This document shows, one piece after another, positions 1 through 5,463 of a DNA stretch of 5,463 nucleotides; positions within the stretch are counted from its first letter, which is position 1; every line of letters begins with the position of its first letter. Under the pieces are notes generated by a model. The model searched no databases, was not told the origin of the DNA, and saw nothing but the letters and a program-made list of their open reading frames with translations. Source of the stretch: JAMCRM01 sp041685075 (GTDB lineage: Bacteria; Acidobacteriota; Terriglobia; Bryobacterales; Bryobacteraceae); contig JAWLGN010000338.1 of assembly GCA_041685075.1 (NCBI GenBank), positions 1 to 5,463 on the forward strand, read 5' to 3'. A program made the position numbers and the translations under genes.

Positions 1-62
1 ACATCCTGGCGCTCGATCGCATCGCCGGCAGCGCAGCCGGTCGCAGCGCTGCCGGCAATTGA
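1..62 (+). CDS. Possible C-terminal tail of a convergent gene (partial, weak)
   Basis: In frame 3 of the plus strand the sequence reads ILALDRIAGSAAGRSAAGN and then TGA at 60-62. Most third positions are G or C, as in real genes of this window, and the Ala/Gly-rich end could be the tail of a protein encoded to the left. If so, it converges on the minus-strand operon. With only about 20 codons no family can be named, and frame 1 is also open here, so this is tentative. Confidence 0.22.
   Translation, partial: ILALDRIAGSAAGRSAAGN
24..56. repeat. Perfect 11-bp inverted repeat at the left edge
   Basis: GCCGGCAGCGC (24-34) and GCGCTGCCGGC (46-56) are exact reverse complements around an 11-nt loop. 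No T-run follows on either strand. It overlaps the last codons of a possible plus-strand gene ending at 62, so it could be a 3'-end hairpin. Chance pairing is also possible in such GC-rich sequence. Confidence 0.5.
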
Positions 63-326
63 TCTCACCGGGCGGGGGCCAGGTGCGCCCCCAGGGCTCT
101 CCGCGCGCTCGAGCGCAACTGGTCCGCAGCGCCATCACACCAGCGGCAATGCGGGCCAGTCTGTTAGGAATTGCAGCCGTCTGCCACGCGCAGCGCGCCG
201 CCCATACGCTTCCGCCCAAACAGACGCCGGACGACAGGACTGGCCGTGTGGCTGTCACGCGGAATGGGAGCGCAGAAACCCAGAAATGTGGTTTGGTATA
301 TCGCGGAGGCTGCTTTTTTGGGGGGA
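63..326. other. Non-coding stretch left of the operon's 3' end
   Basis: I see no convincing gene, RNA or promoter here. Open frames exist on both strands, but none has a ribosome site or recognisable protein features, and they contain odd mixtures of Arg, Pro and Cys. The only local structures are a 6-bp GC stem (74-79 with 87-92) and a T6G6 run (314-325). It is best read as spacer between convergent transcription units. Confidence 0.5.
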
Positions 327-358
327 GCGGCCATCCTGAGGATCCTGCGGATGGCCGC
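327..358 (-). terminator. Stem-loop after the last gene, probable 3' end of the transcript
   Basis: GCGGCCATCC (327-336) and GGATGGCCGC (349-358) form a perfect 10-bp stem around a 12-nt loop that contains the palindrome AGGATCCT (339-346). It begins 15 nt beyond the beta-helix stop codon. On the minus strand the stem is followed by a C-run and then an A-run, not by U residues, so it is not a textbook intrinsic terminator. It may act with Rho or as a 3'-end stabiliser. The stem is certain; the terminator role is moderate. Confidence 0.5.
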
Positions 359-373
359 CATCAACTACGGGAA

Positions 374-1429
374 CTACACCACCTCTCCAACCGCCAGCCG
401 CGTATAAGGCCACGCGGCGAGCGGCGGCGCCTCTCGTTTGCCGTGGTACTCGAAGCCTTCGCCGTGTCCGCCGGAGGAGTCGTCGAAGATCTGTTCGACG
501 CCCTCCCCGTAGGCCATGTTGTGGATCTTGAGGTTCTCCACCTGGAATTCCGCCCGGAAAGCGCGGCTCGTGCGGTAGACCGTGCAGTTGCGGGTGGTGA
601 CCCAGGCGCTCGGCCGCCGGCGGACCTCACCAGGGAACATGTTCTCCCTGTAAGATCCCTCGCCGCGGCAGCGATAGGCGATGTCGTTATCCACGAAAAC
701 GCACTCCTCCACCACCGCCTCCAGCTTCTCCTTCAGGTTCAGCGCGGCGCCGTTGCCGATCTGCCCATGTCCCCATCCCTGCATCAGGCAGTTGCGGAAA
801 ACAATGCGGGTGCGAGGCGCGTCCGGATGGATCTTGCTGTCGAACGCATTCTCGCCTGGCCGCTCGCCGCGGCGGAATCCCGCGTAATCGGCGTCCAGCG
901 GCCCCGTCCACAGGAAGCAGTTCTCCACCACGACGTTGTCCCAGGGATACGGATCGAGCCGCCGTCCGGGATCGAACTGGAGGGCGTCGCCGCTCACGTA
1001 AGCGATCTCGGTATTGCGGACGGTGAGGTTCTGCGGCTTGCCCGTGATGCCGTGCGCGTCGTGCTGGTCCTGGAAAGTGCTCGAAAGCAGGTGGTGGATC
1101 TTGCAGTTCTCGATGAGCACGTTCCTGGCGCGCACCTCCACGCCGTTTTTGAGGGCGTTCCGGATGGTGCAGTTGCGCAGCACCACGTCATCGGCCAGGA
1201 TCCGGACCAGGCGGGTGTCCCGGAATTCGCCGTCGAAGAGCAGGTTCTCGTAAACCCCCGGTTTATCGATGACCAGCAGCTCCGGAGGCATGCGCTTCGC
1301 TCCGGACGGCGCGCCCACGGGGCCGGTCAGCCCCGCCCAGGCCTCTCGCTTTCCGGCGGAGCCGCACGCGCCCGTCACACCCGCCATCACCGCCATCCCG
1401 GCGCCCTGGATCCACGTTCGTCTCGTCAT
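374..1429 (-). CDS. Exported right-handed parallel beta-helix protein, possible Tat lipoprotein
   Basis: A complete 351-aa protein from ATG 1429-1427 to TAG 376-374. The start is set by GAGGAG at 1435-1440, 5 nt upstream; an in-frame ATG at 1444 would overlap that site. The N-terminus MTRRTWIQ resembles the Tat motif (S/T-R-R-x-F-L-K). A short hydrophobic stretch and VTGAC follow, so C22 may be a lipidated cysteine, although Thr at -3 is a weak lipobox residue. From about residue 80 to 307 there are repeated rungs of the type VxxxNCxI: 82-89, 104-111, 135-142, 166-173, 209-216, 238-245, 277-284, with a degenerate one near 300. This is typical of parallel beta-helix (pectate-lyase-like) folds. 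Candidate active or metal sites are DQHDAHG (121-127) and GENAFDSK (192-199). The fold is clear but the reaction is not: it could be a lyase, an epimerase or a binding protein. Its place 28 nt after the lyase gene supports a shared role in polysaccharide breakdown. Confidence 0.9.
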   Translation of the reverse strand: MTRRTWIQGAGMAVMAGVTGACGSAGKREAWAGLTGPVGAPSGAKRMPPELLVIDKPGVYENLLFDGEFRDTRLVRILADDVVLRNCTIRNALKNGVEVRARNVLIENCKIHHLLSSTFQDQHDAHGITGKPQNLTVRNTEIAYVSGDALQFDPGRRLDPYPWDNVVVENCFLWTGPLDADYAGFRRGERPGENAFDSKIHPDAPRTRIVFRNCLMQGWGHGQIGNGAALNLKEKLEAVVEECVFVDNDIAYRCRGEGSYRENMFPGEVRRRPSAWVTTRNCTVYRTSRAFRAEFQVENLKIHNMAYGEGVEQIFDDSSGGHGEGFEYHGKREAPPLAAWPYTRLAVGEVV

Positions 1430-1434
1430 CTGTT

Positions 1435-1440
1435 CTCCTC
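1435..1440 (-). promoter_or_regulatory. Shine-Dalgarno site of the beta-helix gene
   Basis: The minus strand reads GAGGAG, then AACAG, then ATG at 1429. This strong site with 5-nt spacing decides the start codon over the in-frame ATG at 1444. It lies in the 28-nt gap after the lyase stop codon, a spacing that suits co-translation from one mRNA. Confidence 0.8.
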
Positions 1441-1457
1441 TCATCGCACCTCGCGCC

Positions 1458-3710
1458 TCAGCGCCGTAACACGTACTCGCCGCCCGGACCCTCGAAGTAG
1501 AACGTCCCGGCATCCTCGGTAACCAACATCGCCGGATCCGCGACTCGGCCGTCGCGCCACACCTGCCAATTACCCGCCGCGAGGTCCGTCACCAGCACCT
1601 TGTAACTCTCGCCCTGCGGCAGCGAAAAGGAGACCGCACGGCCGGCGCGCCGGGAGATCCGGTTGAACAGCACCACGCGGCCGCCAACCCGCACGCCCAC
1701 CAGTTCCGGACTGTCGATCCGGGTAGCCTCCATGGGGCGCACGCCCTTTTCCATCACCTGCAAAACGTTCAGGAAGAGATCCGTCACGGCCGCTTCCCGG
1801 GGGGAAACCTCCACCCGCCACTCGCCGATTTCGAAGTCGATGGGATTACCGCGCCGGATCCGGTTGGGGAAGTTCTTGCCGAACACCCAGAACTCCTTGC
1901 CCGGCCCTCCCACGGGCGTAATCTGCGCGTTGTCCGGCCGCGGCGCCAGCACCGTGTTGACGAGTTTGCCCGTCCATCCCCTCTGGGACAGCGTCAAGGC
2001 GATCGAGTTCCCCTCGATCTCCGGTTTCTCCATCGAGTGCAGCAGCCAGTGCTTCTTGAACTCCGGGTTGGCCGAAACCACCCGGTCGAAAACCACCAGA
2101 ACGGCCGGCACCGGCGCGCCATCCAGGTTCAGGAACGCGAACGAGCGCCTCACCTCCCGGACCTTGGATGAGTAGGCCCGGGTGATGTCGCCCTTCAGGT
2201 AGGTGTACGCGGGCCTGCGGGCGTCCGGGCCGAAGCCGTAACCGAGAACTTCACCGGTCTGATAGTTCGCCATCAGGTCTTCAAGGGTCCGCGATTCCCG
2301 CCAGCCATTGGTGAACTTCTGGCCGCCATCGTTGATATAGCTGCGGCTGCCGCCGCCGGAAACGAACCGCTCGTCGGGATCGTAGATCAGCAGCGTGTTG
2401 TGCGCGATGGTCCGCCGGGCGTAGTTCGTGTTATGGGGCCCCATGTAACCGCCGTCGATCCCGCTGTAGAGTCCGGAATCGATAGCCAGCGGGCCCTTGT
2501 GATAGATCTGAAAGCTGCCGGCGTCCAGGTGCTGGTGGTTGCCGAAGTTATACACGTTCACCTTCATCTCGGCGATCACGCTATCTTCGCCCCAGCCGGT
2601 GCGGGCCACCATCCAGCCGTAAGGGCCTCCCATGTAGCGCGAGAGCGGCAGGTCGTCGACGCGGCAGGGCTGCAGATCCGGGTCGCTCCAGAGGAACTCG
2701 AAGATGGCGCTGCGGATGTCGATGCCGGGGTCCCGGAGGTAATCGGCCATCACGTAGCAGTCGCCGTAGTAGCTGGCCGTCAGCAGCGAGCGCAGCTTGG
2801 GCGGCTTGCTCTGGCCATCGCCCGAGCGCAGCAACTGGCCGTCGGGCCGCCGCATGTAGATCCACTGGTAGGGAACGAACTGCTGGGAGGGATTGTAGAC
2901 GTTGCCGGCGCCGAGCCGGTCGAAGGTCCACAGCGGGTAGAGGTCCGAGCTGAAGCGCGTCTCGGCGTACGCGGACCCCTGGTGAAAGGCGTGCCCCGCA
3001 TACCACCAGTTCCGAACCGGGACGAATCCCTTGAAGAACCGGTTGGCGGCCAACCGGTACATCTCGGGAAACTCGTGGTAGATAGCGATGCCGGCGGACA
3101 TCATGTCGCGCATCAGCATCCACTCCGAGTAGTGGCCCGTTACGAACCCGCTCTGGCGCGGCGGATAGCGGCATTCCAGCAACCGGGCCAGGCGAAGGAA
3201 TTCCTGGACAAAGGCCTCCTTCTGCGCGGCGTTCAAACCGTCGTAGCACCAGTCGTAGACGATGGCGCCGGTGACCATCAGGCGGCCCATGGGGCGGGAG
3301 ACGTCCTGGGCCTTCAAATCGAACTGCGCCTCCTGGAGCAGTTTCAGGCCGGCCGCGGCCGTGCGTCGGGCCAGGGCCTTATCGCCGCTCAGCAGGTAGC
3401 GTACGGCATCGGCCTCCAGGCCGAGTTGCCGGTCGCTCTTGCCGGCTTGCTGCAGCCGGTCCCAAACGGGTTTCAGCCGGGGGTGCGTGGTCCTGCGGCG
3501 CAGGTCCTGGATATCGCGCTGCCGGAGAAAGAGACGGGGGTGTTCGCGGGGCGGCACGGGGACCGAGACGCCCTCCGCGTCCATCCATTGAGCATCCACA
3601 CGCGCCGCGGAAGCCGCCGCGGTGTTGCGAGCCGGAGATTGCGCCTGGAGCGGTGCGGCGAGCGCCAGGGCGGGTAGAAGGGAGAGAAGCGGCAGGGTGG
3701 GGAAACGCAT
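1458..3710 (-). CDS. Secreted heparinase II/III family polysaccharide lyase (PL21-like)
   Basis: A complete 750-aa protein. It starts at ATG 3710-3708 and stops at TGA 1460-1458. This start is preferred over an in-frame ATG at 3752 because a signal peptide begins at once (MRFPTLPLLSLLPALALAAP, cleavage likely within residues 18-24) and the earlier ATG lies inside a hairpin. Layout: alpha/alpha-toroid domain about 55-350, heparinase II/III beta-sandwich about 360-560, C-terminal beta-sheet domain about 600-750. The length is close to Pedobacter heparinase II (772 aa). From memory, that enzyme uses His202, Glu205, Tyr257 and His406, with zinc ligands His408, Asp425 and His464. The matching residues here are H193 and E196 (TGHYSE), Y248 (HQGSAY), H392 and H394 (NHQHLDAG), D411 (IDSG) and H437 (AHNTL). 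It should cleave a uronic-acid polysaccharide by beta-elimination in the periplasm or outside the cell. Heparan sulfate is possible, but another uronate glycan is equally open. It lies 63 nt after the receptor gene and 28 nt before the beta-helix gene, so co-transcription is likely. Confidence 0.93.
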   Translation of the reverse strand: MRFPTLPLLSLLPALALAAPLQAQSPARNTAAASAARVDAQWMDAEGVSVPVPPREHPRLFLRQRDIQDLRRRTTHPRLKPVWDRLQQAGKSDRQLGLEADAVRYLLSGDKALARRTAAAGLKLLQEAQFDLKAQDVSRPMGRLMVTGAIVYDWCYDGLNAAQKEAFVQEFLRLARLLECRYPPRQSGFVTGHYSEWMLMRDMMSAGIAIYHEFPEMYRLAANRFFKGFVPVRNWWYAGHAFHQGSAYAETRFSSDLYPLWTFDRLGAGNVYNPSQQFVPYQWIYMRRPDGQLLRSGDGQSKPPKLRSLLTASYYGDCYVMADYLRDPGIDIRSAIFEFLWSDPDLQPCRVDDLPLSRYMGGPYGWMVARTGWGEDSVIAEMKVNVYNFGNHQHLDAGSFQIYHKGPLAIDSGLYSGIDGGYMGPHNTNYARRTIAHNTLLIYDPDERFVSGGGSRSYINDGGQKFTNGWRESRTLEDLMANYQTGEVLGYGFGPDARRPAYTYLKGDITRAYSSKVREVRRSFAFLNLDGAPVPAVLVVFDRVVSANPEFKKHWLLHSMEKPEIEGNSIALTLSQRGWTGKLVNTVLAPRPDNAQITPVGGPGKEFWVFGKNFPNRIRRGNPIDFEIGEWRVEVSPREAAVTDLFLNVLQVMEKGVRPMEATRIDSPELVGVRVGGRVVLFNRISRRAGRAVSFSLPQGESYKVLVTDLAAGNWQVWRDGRVADPAMLVTEDAGTFYFEGPGGEYVLRR

Positions 3711-3718
3711 TGAGAGAA

Positions 3719-3723
3719 CCTCA
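3719..3723 (-). promoter_or_regulatory. Weak Shine-Dalgarno site of the lyase gene
   Basis: The minus strand reads TGAGG followed by 8 nt and ATG at 3710. The match to the anti-SD is partial and the spacing is acceptable. It is clearly weaker than the site of the following beta-helix gene, and it supports the start that gives a clean signal peptide. Confidence 0.5.
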
Positions 3724-3731
3724 GGAGGTTG

Positions 3732-3761
3732 CCGGGAGGCATGCCGTGGCATGCCTCCCGG
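3732..3761 (-). promoter_or_regulatory. Perfect 14-bp intercistronic inverted repeat between receptor and lyase genes
   Basis: The arms are CCGGGAGGCATGCC (3732-3745) and GGCATGCCTCCCGG (3748-3761), with only two bases between them. In RNA the closing pairs would open to leave a stem of about 13 bp with a 4-nt loop. It lies 12 nt past the receptor stop codon and 21 nt before the lyase ATG. No T-run follows on either strand, so it is not a standard intrinsic terminator. More likely roles are protecting the 3' end of the receptor mRNA, partial attenuation or processing, or a copy of a dispersed palindromic repeat. The repeat is certain; its role is inferred. Confidence 0.75.
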
Positions 3762-3773
3762 GTTGGTTGCGGT

Positions 3774-5463
3774 TTACCAGGTCAGGCGCAGGCCGAACTG
3801 CAGCGACCGCGCGCCGTTGCCGGAGTACTCTGCGTCGATCAATCCCGAATTCGCATCCGGGGTCTTGGGGATGCCGGGCATGTTGAACACGTTGAAGAAG
3901 TCGATGTTCAACCGGAAGTTCACCCGCTCCTTCACCGGAATCACCTTGAACAGCGAAGCGTTCTGGTTCCACCGGTACAGGCCGGAGAAGAACTGGTTTC
4001 TCCAGGGGTGCATGTTGGTGTTCATGGAAGTCCGCTGTTCCTTTCCATTCTTCAGCGTGACCCACACGGTGTTGGAGTCGTAATACGGGGCGTTCGGGTC
4101 GGACGAGCTGCCGCCGTCGGCTGGCATGGGGATGAGGGGCGAATGCGCCGGCTGGTAGTTCGCGGGCACGCCCATCACGCCGTTCGGCTTACCGTTTTCA
4201 TCGTAGCTGTTGATGCGGTTCGCCGGGATGTAGCCGTTGTAGTACAGGTAGGCATCGTGGCACACGCCGCTGCGGCAGTCCTGCACCTTGTGCTTGGTGC
4301 CGTAGATTTCGAGCTGGCCCGGGAAGGCCCAGTTGCCGGTCGGCAGAGACCACCAGGTGCTGGTGAGCGAACCGCTGCCGGCCAACTGCCAGCCGCCGAT
4401 GATGCGGTCCAGCACCGGTCCGGCGGTCGAAGCCAACGGCTTGCCCTGCCCGAACGGCAGATCCACGATGAAGTTCCAGTTGTAGCGGTGCTTGGGTACC
4501 GTGGTGTCGCGCCGGTACAGCCAGAAGCGCGTGCGCTCCTTGTTGTCCTCCGGAACGGCTCCCGGAAGGAATACGTTGGTGGCGGGCAGCATGTTGCTGT
4601 ATCCTTCTCCACCCGCCATCATGGAGTTGCTCAGCACGTAGTAGAACTGGAAGCCGTACCCCTTGTGATACCGGCGCTGGATTTCGAACTGGAAGTTCTG
4701 CGAGTTCGACCAACCGGTCTTCTGGTACTCTTCGATGTCGCCGAACATCGTCTGTTCGAAACCCCGGCGTGCGGTTCCGGAGTACTCGCCGGTGGGCTTC
4801 GCAACGCCCTCCCGGGTGAACCAGACGTAGTCGTTGGGAGCCTGGTTGTAGGTGTAATACATGTCCAGGCGAGAACCGTGGCTGCCCACGTACCCCACCT
4901 TCACGACCGTGTTCTGGAAGATCTCCTTCTCCACGGTGAAGTTCCATTCGTGCGCGCGGGAGGTAGGCTGCTCCGGGTTGAAGTAGACGGTGCGGAACGA
5001 TCCCCGGCTGATGCCCTGCGGGTTGTCCACGTTCACCACGTCCCGGCTGTTCACGCCGGCGATAATGCTGGGCACGGAGCGCAGGCCATAATTCGGCAAG
5101 CCGTCCGGGGATTGGGCGGAGTCCGAGAACTGGAAGGTGAAATTGGCGTTGCTGGGCGGGTTCGAGCGCATGCGCGCGTTGAACGCCCTGAGCGGCATGG
5201 GATAACCGTAGATGCCGTAGCCGCCGCGGATGACGAACGGCCGGGCTCCGTCGCTGAGCTTATAGGCAAAGCCCGCCCGCGGACCGAAGTCCCACCAGTT
5301 GGTGTGCATCAGCCGCTTCGGCACCCCGGCCTCTTCCGGGCTGATGAAGCGAACGCCCATGCTCTCGAAAATGTTCCGGATCTGCGGCAGCGTGGCGCCG
5401 ATGCGGTACATCTTCTCCCAGTCCGCGCCGTTCACGATGGACTTCGTCGCGGGATCGAAGCCG
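3774..5463 (-). CDS. Oar-like TonB-dependent outer-membrane receptor, C-terminal half (partial, 5' end outside window)
   Basis: The frame is open from the right edge to a TAA at 3774-3776, giving 562 visible residues; the true start lies beyond the window. A GTG near 5435 is an internal Val, because the frame continues upstream as FDPATKSIV. The visible part is the C-terminal beta-barrel half of the large Oar-like receptors (carboxypeptidase-regulatory-like plug and barrel, usually about 1000-1200 aa). Marks, in visible numbering: RAGFAYKL near 62 and VIRGGYGI near 77, EWNFTVEKE near 172, VGYVGSHGSRL near 189, GGWQLAGSGSLTS near 356, a Cys pair in DCRSGVC (395 and 400), FRLNIDFFNVFN near 516, and a C-terminal LRLTW ending in the aromatic residue expected of outer-membrane barrels. 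It should sit in the outer membrane and take up large ligands with TonB/ExbBD energy. The lyase and beta-helix genes downstream suggest an oligosaccharide ligand, which is inference. The family call is firm; the substrate is unknown. Confidence 0.93.
   Translation of the reverse strand, partial: GFDPATKSIVNGADWEKMYRIGATLPQIRNIFESMGVRFISPEEAGVPKRLMHTNWWDFGPRAGFAYKLSDGARPFVIRGGYGIYGYPMPLRAFNARMRSNPPSNANFTFQFSDSAQSPDGLPNYGLRSVPSIIAGVNSRDVVNVDNPQGISRGSFRTVYFNPEQPTSRAHEWNFTVEKEIFQNTVVKVGYVGSHGSRLDMYYTYNQAPNDYVWFTREGVAKPTGEYSGTARRGFEQTMFGDIEEYQKTGWSNSQNFQFEIQRRYHKGYGFQFYYVLSNSMMAGGEGYSNMLPATNVFLPGAVPEDNKERTRFWLYRRDTTVPKHRYNWNFIVDLPFGQGKPLASTAGPVLDRIIGGWQLAGSGSLTSTWWSLPTGNWAFPGQLEIYGTKHKVQDCRSGVCHDAYLYYNGYIPANRINSYDENGKPNGVMGVPANYQPAHSPLIPMPADGGSSSDPNAPYYDSNTVWVTLKNGKEQRTSMNTNMHPWRNQFFSGLYRWNQNASLFKVIPVKERVNFRLNIDFFNVFNMPGIPKTPDANSGLIDAEYSGNGARSLQFGLRLTW

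Noticed and set aside
74..92. A 6-bp GC stem (GGGGGC with GCCCCC)
   Set aside because: Such short stems are expected by chance in sequence this GC-rich, and no T-run follows.
164..364. A small minus-strand frame of 66 codons after the beta-helix gene
   Set aside because: It begins at TTG with no ribosome site, runs through the operon-end stem-loop, and its Arg-rich sequence resembles no known protein.
59..1522. A 487-codon open frame on the plus strand opposite the beta-helix gene
   Set aside because: It is codon-aligned with the minus-strand gene, where high GC at third positions removes antisense stops. The product has no recognisable domain or signal, and the minus-strand protein has a clear fold, signal and ribosome site.
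2400..3677. A 425-codon open frame on the plus strand opposite the lyase gene
   Set aside because: It is also codon-aligned antisense to a gene with an intact catalytic set. Its Val/Ala/Gly/His-rich product is the usual antisense composition of GC-rich genes.
3711..3752. An upstream ATG at 3752-3750 that would lengthen the lyase by 14 residues
   Set aside because: It lies within the hairpin, the purine-rich GGGAGG before it is only 1 nt from the ATG, and it would put charged residues ahead of a good signal peptide.
3774..5435. Treating the GTG at 5435 as the start of the receptor gene
   Set aside because: The frame stays open and keeps typical family sequence (FDPATKSIV) to the window edge, and a real receptor of this family is about twice as long.

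Overview
The window most likely comes from an Acidobacteriota genome, probably the Bryobacterales/Solibacterales side. The evidence is a high-GC sequence plus a large Oar-like TonB-dependent receptor whose C-terminal half carries phrases typical of receptors expanded in that group (FDPATKSIV, RAGFAYKL, VIRGGYGI, VGYVGSHGSRL, DCRSGVC, FFNVFN, final LRLTW). This placement rests on recognised protein style, not on a database search.

Almost the whole window is one minus-strand gene cluster, read from right to left. First is the C-terminal half of the outer-membrane receptor (3774-5463, 5' end outside the window). After a 63-nt gap holding a perfect 14-bp inverted repeat comes a complete secreted heparinase II/III-type polysaccharide lyase (1458-3710, 750 aa). 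After a 28-nt gap comes a complete exported right-handed parallel beta-helix protein (374-1429, 351 aa) with a Tat-like signal and a possible lipobox. A second perfect stem-loop (327-358) begins 15 nt past its stop codon and probably marks the 3' end of the transcript.

The three genes fit a small polysaccharide-utilisation locus without SusC/SusD. The receptor would bind or import an anionic oligosaccharide, the lyase would cleave a uronate-containing chain, and the beta-helix protein would be a second carbohydrate-active or carbohydrate-binding partner. The lyase keeps every catalytic and zinc-site residue I can recall for Pedobacter heparinase II, at nearly the same spacing, so it is probably active. 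The real substrate is not shown by the sequence.

The leftmost ~370 bases hold no convincing gene. Positions 1-62 could encode the last ~20 residues of a convergent plus-strand gene and contain a third perfect inverted repeat (24-56). Long plus-strand open frames opposite the lyase and the beta-helix gene are codon-aligned antisense shadows of GC-rich genes. I found no RNA genes, mobile elements or CRISPR arrays.
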